Of a stretch of DNA of 64,000 nt, positions 26,737 to 34,712 are shown piece by piece. Position 1 is the first letter of the stretch; each line of letters opens with the position of its first letter. The translations under genes and the position numbers were made by a program. Below the pieces are notes generated by a model. It was given only the letters and a program-made list of their open reading frames with translations, did no database searches and was not told the DNA's origin. This stretch comes from Anaerolineales bacterium (GTDB lineage Bacteria; Chloroflexota; Anaerolineae; Aggregatilineales; J027): NCBI GenBank assembly GCA_020634155.1, contig JACKCI010000001.1, forward strand, positions 1,612,001-1,676,000, written 5' to 3'.

Positions 26737-26899
26737 GAACGGGTAACATTGAATTTACTCGTAATGTGGATTTACATTATAGTTGAAAACTAGAGCCAGT
26801 TCAACCTACCTTAACTTTATATTCATTTTACAAGGGGTGGATCCGCCTTGTTATTTGTGGATATTTGTGCTAGGGAATGGGGGTGATGCAGGCAAAAAT

Positions 26900-26935
26900 A
26901 AATGAGTAGAGATGCAGGAACATCTCTACTCATTT
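26900..26935 (-). terminator. Perfect 15-bp inverted repeat, terminator-like on minus strand
   Basis: AAATGAGTAGAGATG (26900-26914) and CATCTCTACTCATTT (26921-26935) are exact inverted copies around a 6-base loop. On the minus strand ATTTTTGCC follows, giving a T-rich tail. It ends 72 bp before the first DUF2188 gene. Confidence 0.6.
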
Positions 26936-27007
26936 GGCTGCGCGTGTAGGGACTAGCCACTCAAAGCACACGCATTCCGTCAACTTGGCATAAAGGATAT
27001 ACGAATC

Positions 27008-27232
27008 ATGACAATGATTCAACTGCATGTTGTTCCCTACAACGGACAATGGGCTTTGCGTTGGGCAAATTCCACAAGCGTTGTCGCCACTTACCGTACC
27101 AAAGAAGAAGCCGTAGCAGCAGGTAGACAACTTGCCCGACAGCACGGTGCCGAACTTGTCATTCATAGGTTGGATGGCACTATTCAAGAGCGTGATAGTT
27201 ACGGTAATGATTCGTATCCGCCACGCGGCTAA
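27008..27232 (+). CDS. DUF2188-family small protein
   Basis: A 74-residue protein. LHVVPYNGQWALRWANS, a TYRTKEEAVAAGRQLARQ helix, ELVIHRLDGTIQERDSYG and the terminal NDSYPP match the short DUF2188 module: beta hairpin, helix, strand and conserved SYGND-PP tail. The function of the family is unknown. A second, more divergent copy follows 68 bp downstream. AAAGGA precedes the start. Confidence 0.8.
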   Translation: MTMIQLHVVPYNGQWALRWANSTSVVATYRTKEEAVAAGRQLARQHGAELVIHRLDGTIQERDSYGNDSYPPRG

Positions 27233-27238
27233 ACAAAA

Positions 27239-27260
27239 GGGCAGGATTATTCTCCTGCCC
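27239..27260. terminator. Terminator-like hairpin between the DUF2188 genes
   Basis: GGGCAGGA (27239-27246) pairs with TCCTGCCC (27253-27260). The T-rich side lies on the minus strand (CCCTTTTGTTT); plus-strand termination would be weak. Confidence 0.5.
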
Positions 27261-27300
27261 ATTGCTATGTAACTACACATCAGAAAGGTTCAAATAGCAA

Positions 27301-27540
27301 ATGGCTAAGAAACAGGTAAATCACGTACATGTTGTTCGTAGAGACAAAAGTTGGGCTGTCGTCAATACGTTGACGGGTCAAGACATTGGGGGCTTACCAA
27401 CACAGCAATCTGGTATCAACATTGCCCGTCCAATGGCACAAGCTCAAGAGGGCGACTTGTTTATACATGGTCGCAATAACCGTATTCGTGAAGGGCGCAG
27501 CTACGGCAATGACCCTAATCCGCCGAAAGATAAAGCCTAA
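27301..27540 (+). CDS. Divergent DUF2188-like small protein
   Basis: A 79-residue paralogue of the preceding gene. HVHVVRRDKSWAVVN corresponds to the N-terminal hairpin, LFIHGRNNRIREGRSYGND to the final strand and tail, and NPP to the end. The central TKEEA helix is replaced by an INIARPMAQAQ segment, so the copies diverged long ago. AAAGG precedes the ATG. Confidence 0.7.
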   Translation: MAKKQVNHVHVVRRDKSWAVVNTLTGQDIGGLPTQQSGINIARPMAQAQEGDLFIHGRNNRIREGRSYGNDPNPPKDKA

Positions 27541-27555
27541 AATCTGAGTACACCC

Positions 27556-27589
27556 CATCTAGGGCAGCAGCAAATTCTTGCCCTAGATG
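27556..27589 (+). terminator. Hairpin after the DUF2188 pair
   Basis: CATCTAGGGCA (27556-27566) pairs perfectly with TGCCCTAGATG (27579-27589). The tail GCTTGTTCATTGTT is moderately T-rich. Confidence 0.5.
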
Positions 27590-27637
27590 AGCTTGTTCAT
27601 TGTTGCATTTCCTCGCAGCTAATTTCAAAATACAAGC

Positions 27638-27643
27638 TATAAT
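27638..27643 (+). promoter_or_regulatory. Consensus -10 box of the 306-aa secreted protein gene
   Basis: TATAAT exactly, 26 bp before the ATG at 27669, with AAAGGAG between. No good -35 is visible at the usual spacing. Confidence 0.45.
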
Positions 27644-27668
27644 AGACACTAAGTAAAGGAGATATCTA

Positions 27669-28589
27669 ATGAGGACATCTATTATATTGCTTGTTCTACT
27701 GATTCTTGCTATTCCTGCGCCCATTCATGCTCAAGACCCCACATCGGATTGTGACCCATCAGCCATTGCCGCGTTATATGCTGCTCGGCTTACAGAAGCC
27801 GATTCAATCGAAGAAATCCGCGAGATTAATCTCGAATTGAGTACAGTCCTTGGTCGTTGTGATTTCGGAATTGATGGGGTGACTACCGAATCTGAAGGTA
27901 GCCGTACAGACCCTGTACCGTTTGGAGAATTCTTCAAGTTCGACAGTGGTCGTGTTCGAATCGTCGGACTGTTGAACCCTGCTGAGGTCAATACACGCTC
28001 CAATGCCTTACAAGAGGGAGAACACGTTGCTGCAATCTATATTGAGTATTTATGTGAGTTGACAGATCCAAATGAAACGTGCAGCAATTACGATGCCTCA
28101 TTTAACGGATATGTTACTCCTGATGGGGTGATTTATGAATACGATATGAAACTCTATGATAGTAGTTTACCAGATACCTACCCAAGTACTGAGGTCTATG
28201 GTGGTAACAAAATCGAGGGATATGTATATTTCCGAGTTCCTGATACTGTATCCGAGTTTACAGTAAGATTGTCTGTTGGCTACAATCGCATCTTTTTCCA
28301 ACCCGCCATTGTGATGCCCTCTGAAGATGACCCCGTCGCACAGCTTACTTTCGCTTTAAACGGCATGGGTATCGAATGCAATACGGTCTTGCTACGCACT
28401 GAGTTTGCTAACTTGGAGTGTATAGTTGCCGAAGGCGAAGTCACAGAAGAAACCGCCAATACTGTATATGAGACCACCATCGGAATTACAGGTGATTTGA
28501 CCTTTTTCTCCACGATACTAGATGATGGCACACACGCTAGTGATTTTGTCTATGACGATGACGGCTGGCGTGAGACAGTGTTACGCTAA
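27669..28589 (+). CDS. Secreted protein of unknown function, 306 aa
   Basis: The signal peptide (1-21) ends APIHAQ. A short Cys-containing helical segment follows (CDPSAIAALYAARL, then EEIREINLEL), a pattern seen before the body of several exported proteins. The body is beta-rich and acidic with several Cys (CELTDPNETC). It resembles extracellular DUF4352-like immunoglobulin folds in its GEHVAAIYIEYLC and YVYFRVPDTVSEFTV segments; this is an impression. AAAGGAG precedes the ATG. Codon use is more AT-rich than that of the core genes nearby. Confidence 0.72.
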   Translation: MRTSIILLVLLILAIPAPIHAQDPTSDCDPSAIAALYAARLTEADSIEEIREINLELSTVLGRCDFGIDGVTTESEGSRTDPVPFGEFFKFDSGRVRIVGLLNPAEVNTRSNALQEGEHVAAIYIEYLCELTDPNETCSNYDASFNGYVTPDGVIYEYDMKLYDSSLPDTYPSTEVYGGNKIEGYVYFRVPDTVSEFTVRLSVGYNRIFFQPAIVMPSEDDPVAQLTFALNGMGIECNTVLLRTEFANLECIVAEGEVTEETANTVYETTIGITGDLTFFSTILDDGTHASDFVYDDDGWRETVLR

Positions 28590-28616
28590 ATGCTAGACCA
28601 CCAGCACTCGCCCTAA

Positions 28617-28636
28617 CTGCGGTCTTTAGGCCGCAG
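28617..28636. repeat. Short hairpin downstream of the secreted protein gene
   Basis: CTGCGGTC (28617-28624) pairs with GGCCGCAG (28629-28636) around a TTTA loop. It has no T-tail, so it may be a weak terminator or an intergenic palindrome. Confidence 0.4.
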
Positions 28637-28674
28637 CACACAATCACGCCATCTATCCGCGAAACTCTCTTGTA

Positions 28675-28698
28675 GGGACAGGCCTATGTGCCTGTCCT
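28675..28698. repeat. REP-like palindrome GGACAGGC-N6-GCCTGTCC
   Basis: GGACAGGC (28676-28683) and GCCTGTCC (28690-28697) form a perfect stem. Such GC-rich intergenic palindromes are often repeated in genomes; it was not seen elsewhere in this window. Confidence 0.45.
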
Positions 28699-28742
28699 GA
28701 TTCCACCAACTACCGACGCTCTTCTACCACACCTCCCCGCCC

Positions 28743-28806
28743 CTAACGGACACCCAATTTCCCCTACCCCCCCTTTCTGGCACAAAAAACCCAAAAAACC
28801 CACCCC
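28743..28806 (+). repeat. Dispersed repeat, copy A
   Basis: About 64 bp from CTAACGGACAC through TTTCTGGCAC to the AAACCC-rich end. It recurs in inverted orientation at 38151-38213 with roughly 85-90 percent identity by eye. It lies in the leader of the SHMT-GcvT gene. Confidence 0.8.
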
Positions 28807-28867
28807 ATCTCATTCCTTTATTCCCTGCCCAAACCGCGTTAAAATGGTACCCACTAAGAAAGGATTG

Positions 28868-31800
28868 ATGCCTGTGGAAGATTTTCTGTTTCGTGGCAAT
28901 TTAACTGAAATTGATCCTGATGTCGCCGCTTTGGTCGAACTCGAAATGGTGCGTCAGGCGAAGAAGCTGATTCTCGTCCCCTCCGAATCAATGGCCCCCA
29001 CCAGTGTTCGGGAAGCCGTCGGTTCCGTTTTCCATAATATCTACGCCGAAGGCTATCCCCCAAGCGATTGGCGTACCCTACCCGAAGCCGCCCTCCTCGA
29101 TGTCGATACCCGCCTTGCCGAACTCCGCCGCTACAGTGGCAAACGCTATTACCAAGGCGCGGAGATTGCCGACATCGTGGAAAGCCTTGCCCGCCGTCGT
29201 GTCGCCGAGCGCTTCGCCACCGAGAAACACGGCCCCGACAAGCTCTACGTCAATGTCCAACCCCTGTCTGGTGCCCCCGCCAACAGCGCCGTCTATACTG
29301 CCCTTCTCCAACCCGGCGATACCCTGATGGGCATGGACTTGCTGCACGGTGGACACCTAACGCACGGTAGCCCCGTCGCCCGTAGTGGCCTCCAGTATCA
29401 AATCGTCAGCTACGGCATTGACCCCACCACCGAACTCCTCGACTACGATGAGATTATGCAATTGGCGGTGCGCCATCGCCCCAAGGTCATCGTGGCAGGC
29501 TATACCTCCTATCCTTGGGCACCCGACTGGAACTACTTCCGCTCCGTTGCCGACGCCTGTGGAGCCATTCTCCTCGCCGATATATCCCATGTCGCAGGGC
29601 TGGTCATTGCGGGGGTTTACCCCTCGCCCGTCGGCATTGCCGATGTCGTATCCTTCACAACCCACAAGACCATCGAAGGCCCTCGCGGGGCGGTGCTATT
29701 GACCCATAGAAACGACATTGCCAAGAAGATTGATCGCGGTGTTTTCCCCGGTGAGCAAGGCGGCCCCCATGTCAACACCATCGCTGGGTTAGCCGTAGCC
29801 ATGAAGTTGGCAGGCACCACCCAATATAAAGCCTTGCAACAACAAACCGTCTTCAACGCCAAGCACCTTGCCGCCAAGCTCGAATCACGTGGATTGAAGA
29901 TCGCCTACAACGGCACCAACACCCACATGCTGCTCGTCAATACGGGCGTCATCAAAGGCAAGGATGGCACCCCACTCTCTGGTGATATGGCAGCCCGTAT
30001 TCTGGACATTGCAGGTATTGTCGCCAACCGTAACACCATTCCGGGCGATACCAGCCCCTTCCGTTCAACGGGTATTCGCTTCGGCACCCCATGGATTACC
30101 CAACGCGGCTTCCGTGAAGCGGAAATCGAGCGTCTTGGCGATGCCATTGCTGACCTGCTCCTTGCCACTGAGCCGTTTAGCTATGCCAAGAACTTCAGCG
30201 CCAAAGACTGGCGAGCCAAAGTCGATTTTGGCACCTTGGTCAGTGTCCAACAACGGGTACACGAGTTGGCCCAGCAAGCGGGTATCGATTACGCCGTCCC
30301 CACCCTTGATAACCATTATGTGGTAGCCGATGCCGCCGCCGAGCATTTCCGCGTCGTCCCCGATGATGAACCGACCACCACTTGGCACACCATCGAGGTG
30401 AAAGGTGCAATGGCCCAGCGCTTCCTTGAGGTAGCCCTTACCAGTGAAGTCAACACTTTGGGCTTTGGCGACTGGCAGGTAACATGGGTTATTCGTAATG
30501 ATGGTCATGCCTTGTCACAAGGTATCCTTGAGCGCCTGACGGACAACATCTATTTGTTGCATGTCGCCCGCAATGTCGAGGTTGTCGCTCAATGGCTGAT
30601 GGCCCTTTCGGATGGCTATGCTCATATCGACCCGCTTGATGTCTATGCTAAAGTCCCCGGCCCAGTCTCGATTAGCGTCCTGCCCGATGCCGTTGCCCTC
30701 CAACGCTTTGAAGGCCTCACACTGGATGGCGCTGGTGTTGACCCCACCAAGAGCTATTATGTCGGGTGCCATGCCGCCGACGCTGATGAAACCTTGCCCG
30801 TCTTTGAATGGGAAGAACCCGCCGAGGGTGACCCCCTCCTGACTCCCCTCCATGACCTGCACGTCCGCATGGGTGCTAAGATGGTGCCGTTTGCTGGCTA
30901 TGATATGCCTGTCTGGTACAGCTCCGTCAGTGAAGAACACCACGCCACCCGCACCCAAGCGGGATTGTTCGATGTCAGCCACATGGGAGTCTTTGAGGTC
31001 AGCGGTGTTGGTGCCGAAGCCTTCTTGAATGATGTCACCGCCAACGATGTCAGCAACCTTGCCTCTGGTGAAGCCCACTACAGCTATCTGCTCAACATCG
31101 ACGGTATCCCCCACGATGACATCTTTGTTTATCGATTGGCCTATGACCTCTTTATGGTGGTGGTCAATGCCTCCAACAATGACAAAGACTGGGCATGGCT
31201 GAACGCCGTTCATGCGGGCGAGGTGGTCATCGACGCCAATCGTCCTTGGGTAAAGGCCGCAGGACGCCATCAATGTCAACTCCGCGATTTGCGTGCGCTT
31301 TCCAGCGGTGATGATCGGCGGGTCGATATTGCCTTGCAAGGGCCGACCAGCCGCGACATTCTGCTCTCCCTACATGGTAGCGACGCTGACAAAGCCAAGA
31401 TTCGCAGCATGAAATGGGCTGGGGTGGCGCGGGTCAACCTTGGTGGTTATGACTTGGTGGTCTCGCGTACAGGCTACACCGGCGAGCGCATGGCCTTTGA
31501 AATCTTTGTGCATCCTGACCACGCCGCGCAGTTGTTCAAAGACTTGGTTGAATCGGGCGCTTCACCGTGCGGTTTGGCCTCGCGTGACAGTCTTCGCACT
31601 GAGGCAGGCTTGCCCTTATATGGACATGAACTGGCTGGGCATTTCAACATGAATCCAGCTGAGGCTGGGTTTGCCAGCTTCGTGAAGTTGTGGAAGCCCT
31701 TCTTTATCGGTAAACAAGCCTATATCGACTATGAGGCCCGCCGTGACCAAGTCTGCACACGCTTCCGTATGGATTACAAAGGTGTGCGGCCACCCCAACC

Positions 31801-32050
31801 CGGTGATCCCGTCATCAACCGTAAGGGACGCGTTGTTGGCGTCGTGACTTCATGCAGTATCGACAGTGAAGGCTACCAAACCGGACAAGCCTTGCTGAAA
31901 CTGGATGAAATCGCGGAAGGTAACCCCGTTTTGATTTACAGCAATGCGGCCAAGAGCAAAGGTGGCAAGTCTCCTGCTGAACTCAGCATGGGTGACCGTG
32001 CCGTCGTGCCAGAAGCCGCCACCGTTCTCAGTCGTTTCCCCAAACGATAG
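28868..32050 (+). CDS. Bifunctional serine hydroxymethyltransferase - aminomethyltransferase (SHMT-GcvT fusion)
   Basis: A 1060-residue single chain joining two glycine/one-carbon enzymes. Residues about 5-470 are SHMT: VPSESMAPTSVREAVGS, the PLP lysine at about 267 in FTTHKTIEGPRG and FPGEQGGPHVN. A linker of about 180 residues contains a domain I cannot name. Residues about 665-1050 are GcvT (T-protein of glycine cleavage): KMVPFAGYDMPVWY, LFDVSHMG, VSRTGYTGE and GLASRDSLRTEAGLPLYG. Together they interconvert serine, glycine and 5,10-methylene-THF. The link could channel THF between the two sites (inference). ATG at 28868 is chosen because AAAGGA precedes it and SHMT homology begins there; upstream in-frame codons translate a repeat. 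No gcvP or gcvH is in the window. Confidence 0.9.
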   Translation: MPVEDFLFRGNLTEIDPDVAALVELEMVRQAKKLILVPSESMAPTSVREAVGSVFHNIYAEGYPPSDWRTLPEAALLDVDTRLAELRRYSGKRYYQGAEIADIVESLARRRVAERFATEKHGPDKLYVNVQPLSGAPANSAVYTALLQPGDTLMGMDLLHGGHLTHGSPVARSGLQYQIVSYGIDPTTELLDYDEIMQLAVRHRPKVIVAGYTSYPWAPDWNYFRSVADACGAILLADISHVAGLVIAGVYPSPVGIADVVSFTTHKTIEGPRGAVLLTHRNDIAKKIDRGVFPGEQGGPHVNTIAGLAVAMKLAGTTQYKALQQQTVFNAKHLAAKLESRGLKIAYNGTNTHMLLVNTGVIKGKDGTPLSGDMAARILDIAGIVANRNTIPGDTSPFRSTGIRFGTPWITQRGFREAEIERLGDAIADLLLATEPFSYAKNFSAKDWRAKVDFGTLVSVQQRVHELAQQAGIDYAVPTLDNHYVVADAAAEHFRVVPDDEPTTTWHTIEVKGAMAQRFLEVALTSEVNTLGFGDWQVTWVIRNDGHALSQGILERLTDNIYLLHVARNVEVVAQWLMALSDGYAHIDPLDVYAKVPGPVSISVLPDAVALQRFEGLTLDGAGVDPTKSYYVGCHAADADETLPVFEWEEPAEGDPLLTPLHDLHVRMGAKMVPFAGYDMPVWYSSVSEEHHATRTQAGLFDVSHMGVFEVSGVGAEAFLNDVTANDVSNLASGEAHYSYLLNIDGIPHDDIFVYRLAYDLFMVVVNASNNDKDWAWLNAVHAGEVVIDANRPWVKAAGRHQCQLRDLRALSSGDDRRVDIALQGPTSRDILLSLHGSDADKAKIRSMKWAGVARVNLGGYDLVVSRTGYTGERMAFEIFVHPDHAAQLFKDLVESGASPCGLASRDSLRTEAGLPLYGHELAGHFNMNPAEAGFASFVKLWKPFFIGKQAYIDYEARRDQVCTRFRMDYKGVRPPQPGDPVINRKGRVVGVVTSCSIDSEGYQTGQALLKLDEIAEGNPVLIYSNAAKSKGGKSPAELSMGDRAVVPEAATVLSRFPKR

Positions 32051-32057
32051 ACCAGCG

Positions 32058-32090
32058 TGGCCCTCACCCAGATGGGTGGGGGCCATGTTT
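32058..32090 (+). terminator. Hairpin terminator after the SHMT-GcvT gene
   Basis: TGGCCCTCACCC (32058-32069) pairs with GGGTGGGGGCCA (32074-32085), allowing one T.G, and is followed by TGTTT. Confidence 0.65.
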
Positions 32091-32118
32091 CCATCAAGTG
32101 AAACGAGGCGTAACTTCG

Positions 32119-33048
32119 ATGAACAACGACACCAACAATCCGGTTTACCAGATGGTACGCACGGTTCGAAATCGCATCCGCGACTCATTGTTTAAAGGCA
32201 CATTGGACTATGACAACTCAACGGCAACCCTGAAGCGCTATCTCACGGTTGCAGCAGATATGAATCACCCCTTGATGGCTGGACAAGTCACCGAACTCCT
32301 AGGGACGATTGAATTGCAACGCGGTGAATTTAACACAGCCTATGAGTATTACAGCCAATCGCTCCAATACTTTAAGAGCTACAACGACCTACAACGGGTT
32401 GGGATATTACTCGGCAAGTTGGGCGAACTCTATCGGGTCTGGGGGAAGCCTGACCAAGCCGCTAAATTCTTTGAGCGCTCACGGGTCAACGCCCAACAAG
32501 CAGGCGACCGACGCGGCGAGGTCATTACTTATACCAATGAGGGTTTGTTGTGGGTGGAGGAAGGTGATCCTCAACTGGCAGCCTCACGGCTCGAAAAAGC
32601 CTTGCAATTAGCCCAAGACATGACCGTTTATCCGTTAATCAAAGAAGTTTTGCCCGATATTTATGTCGGCTTGGCCCAAAGCCATTTGCTACTAAGCAAC
32701 TTTGCCCAAGCATGGAAATATGCCAATGAGACCTTGCGGCTCAGTACCGAGGTGAATCGGATGTCGCAAATCGCCGCCGCTTATCGTATCATGGCCCGTA
32801 TTGCTGCCATGGCACCTGAGTTGCGGGCTGACCCTGCTGCCTTGTTTGAGCAAAGCCGTTCTTATTGGCAACAACTCCATGCTAAGGCCGAGCTTGCCAA
32901 AACCCTGATGCTGGAGGGTAACTATTGGTTTGACGAGAATCGACCCGACCAAGGCATGGTATGTTATATGCAGGCCATGCAATACTATGATGATATGAAG
33001 ATGCGCGACCGGTTGCGCGATGTTCAAAATAGGTTAGGAGATTTATGA
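32119..33048 (+). CDS. TPR-repeat protein
   Basis: A 309-residue helical protein with several tetratricopeptide repeats. Clear units include GTIELQRGEFNTAYEYYSQS, GKLGELYRVWGKPDQAAKFF and GLLWVEEGDPQLAASRLEKA. TPR superhelices scaffold protein complexes; the partner is unknown. ATG at 32119 is preferred over GTG 32098. It overlaps plsC by 4 bp (ATGA), so it may act with the lipid enzymes that follow. Confidence 0.82.
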   Translation: MNNDTNNPVYQMVRTVRNRIRDSLFKGTLDYDNSTATLKRYLTVAADMNHPLMAGQVTELLGTIELQRGEFNTAYEYYSQSLQYFKSYNDLQRVGILLGKLGELYRVWGKPDQAAKFFERSRVNAQQAGDRRGEVITYTNEGLLWVEEGDPQLAASRLEKALQLAQDMTVYPLIKEVLPDIYVGLAQSHLLLSNFAQAWKYANETLRLSTEVNRMSQIAAAYRIMARIAAMAPELRADPAALFEQSRSYWQQLHAKAELAKTLMLEGNYWFDENRPDQGMVCYMQAMQYYDDMKMRDRLRDVQNRLGDL

Positions 33049-33731
33049 CCACTGAAGAAGTCAAATTCCCCAAACAAAAGCCGGGTGTCCGGTTCTTGTG
33101 CGGCATTTTTATACGGCTAGTAAGCAATTATCAAGTGATTGGGCGTGAGAACATCCCTTGGAATAGCCAAGTGCTGATGACCGTCAATCACCTTTCTTAT
33201 TTTGATGTGGTAGCCTTTGTTCCGCCGTTGCGCCACCTTGACTTACCGGGGTTCACCGCCAAAAAGTATAAAGGCACATGGCGCGAGTTCTTCTTTAATC
33301 TAGGCTCCCCCATTTGGATTGACCAAGAATCTCCCGACCGCAAAGCCCTGATGACCGCCCTCAAGCTGATTGAGCAAGGTTATAGCTTTGGGGTCGCCCC
33401 CGAAGGTCATCGTAGCAAGACGGGTGGATTACAGCAAGGCCAAGAGGGTGCCGCGTTTATGGCAAACCGTGCCAATCTTCCGATATGGCCTATTGCCGTT
33501 AGTGGCACTGAGCAGGTATTGAAAAAAGCACGCCCCACCGTGCGGGTGATCTTTGGCAAGCCCTACCATCTGCCGAATGAAGGGCGGGCGCGTGGTGATA
33601 AACTCACCGAATACACCGAGCGCATGATGTGTGCGATTGCGGCGCTCTTGCCGGAGCAGTATCACGGTTATTATGCGGGTAATCCGCTTATCGAGGAGAT
33701 GGCTCCCCTTGTCCGACCCGACTCCTTTTAA
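33045..33731 (+). CDS. plsC: 1-acyl-glycerol-3-phosphate acyltransferase (PlsC family)
   Basis: A 228-residue LPLAT. The catalytic HX4D motif is NHLSYFD (His49, Asp54). The substrate-binding block is PEGHRSKTGGL near 125. It transfers an acyl group to lysophosphatidic acid (or a related acceptor) at the inner face of the membrane. The hydrophobic start GVRFLCGIFIRLV probably docks on the bilayer. It overlaps the TPR gene by 4 bp and the next gene by 23 bp. Confidence 0.9.
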   Translation: MTTEEVKFPKQKPGVRFLCGIFIRLVSNYQVIGRENIPWNSQVLMTVNHLSYFDVVAFVPPLRHLDLPGFTAKKYKGTWREFFFNLGSPIWIDQESPDRKALMTALKLIEQGYSFGVAPEGHRSKTGGLQQGQEGAAFMANRANLPIWPIAVSGTEQVLKKARPTVRVIFGKPYHLPNEGRARGDKLTEYTERMMCAIAALLPEQYHGYYAGNPLIEEMAPLVRPDSF

Positions 33732-34614
33732 CATCCATGAATTTGACGCTGCCTTATTGGATGCAGCCACCTTTGTACAGGCGGTGGCAGCAAATGAGGC
33801 TATCGAAGGTTGGACAGTCGAGACCATTAGTTCCAATCTCTATCGACTGTTACCCACCGATAGCACAACCTATCCCATGCTGGCTATCCAGCGCAAAGCG
33901 AATGCTATCCGCCAAGGTAGGATACTGGAGGGCCTGTTTAATCTTGGGGTGCGGGTTGCTCCTCGTCCTTTTTATGCTGATGAACAATGGCTGGTGCGTG
34001 AATGGGTGCCGGGAGAGCCTCTTTCTAGGCCACCCACAGTCGATAATGAGGATATGTGGCACCGTATCATGGCGCTGTTGGGGGCACCTGCTCACCTCGC
34101 TTTTGCTCAATACGCCAGCGTAATTGCGATGATAGGCACTGGCCCACAAAACCCCGGTGATGTTATCCAGCGCTTGGATAATGCCCTTGCCAGCCTTGAC
34201 CCCAACGACCCACGACTCAATGATTTAACGGCCTTGGTCAAGCGTGTGCATCAGCAAGTTGCACCACAATGGAATTATCTCCCCCCCATTGCACTCAGCC
34301 ACCTTGACCCGTTACCACGCCATTTTATTTGGGATGGTAAGTATCTGCGCTTGGTGGGGTGGGATGCCGCCGACTGGGCTGACTCGGCTTATGGGGTTGG
34401 GCAACTCTGCGCCCATCCCGTCTATGAGGATGTGCCGTCCAGCCATTGGGTATGGTATCGCTGGGAATTGTCCCGTCTCAGTCATGAGGATGAAGGTATC
34501 AGCGCCCGTGCCACGACCTACACCAATTTGATGCTGGTCTATTGGGCAATGCTGGCTCCCAACTCCAAACAACAAGAACGGTACTATCGGCGTGCCTTGC
34601 GTGCATTCGCCTAG
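33709..34614 (+). CDS. Aminoglycoside phosphotransferase / choline kinase-fold protein, divergent
   Basis: About 301 residues. The late segment ALSHLDPLPRHFIWDG corresponds to the catalytic loop HxDxxxxN of APH/ChoK kinases, but with His where the metal-binding Asn is expected. LRLVGWDAADWADSAYGVGQL corresponds to the IDWE/D metal-binding block. An early LAIQRKANAIRQGRILEGL may hold the nucleotide-binding lysine region. It is either a divergent small-molecule kinase or a pseudokinase. The start is inferred as TTG 33709, with GAGGAG upstream, overlapping plsC by 23 bp. The operon context suggests a lipid-head-group or envelope role. Confidence 0.62.
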   Translation: MSDPTPFNIHEFDAALLDAATFVQAVAANEAIEGWTVETISSNLYRLLPTDSTTYPMLAIQRKANAIRQGRILEGLFNLGVRVAPRPFYADEQWLVREWVPGEPLSRPPTVDNEDMWHRIMALLGAPAHLAFAQYASVIAMIGTGPQNPGDVIQRLDNALASLDPNDPRLNDLTALVKRVHQQVAPQWNYLPPIALSHLDPLPRHFIWDGKYLRLVGWDAADWADSAYGVGQLCAHPVYEDVPSSHWVWYRWELSRLSHEDEGISARATTYTNLMLVYWAMLAPNSKQQERYYRRALRAFA

Positions 34615-34635
34615 GTGACATTCGTCCCATCAATC

Positions 34636-34680
34636 GAATCAATATTTGATTCTCGGCTTATCTCAAGGTATCTTTGAGAT
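34636..34680. promoter_or_regulatory. Two adjacent palindromes upstream of the thiolase gene
   Basis: GAATCAA-TAT-TTGATTC (34636-34652) and ATCTCAA-N7-TTGAGAT (34660-34680) are both perfect dyads, within 80 bp of the thiolase start. They look like operator sites for dimeric repressors (inference). Confidence 0.5.
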
Positions 34681-34712
34681 GCTGGTTATTGTGTTTGGTG
34701 AAAGGATACCCC

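Larger units (their letters stand above)
26491..27007. other. 517-bp hairpin-rich noncoding stretch
   Basis: No convincing gene here. It holds three strong inverted repeats (listed separately), a short stem TAATGT/ACATTA at 26762-26779 and a 10-codon plus-strand ORF at 26588-26620 (MIRLLKLLYR). All three main hairpins carry T-rich tails only when read on the minus strand. The base composition is more AT-rich than the flanking terminase genes. Confidence 0.6.

Noticed and set aside
28688..28867. 60 extra N-terminal codons on the SHMT-GcvT frame
   Set aside because: They translate the intergenic repeat (Pro/Lys-rich) and lack a ribosome site; the ATG at 28868 has AAAGGA and marks the start of SHMT homology.
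28590..28867. Glycine or THF riboswitch before the SHMT-GcvT gene
   Set aside because: Only simple hairpins and the dispersed repeat are visible; no tandem glycine aptamer-like core was recognised.
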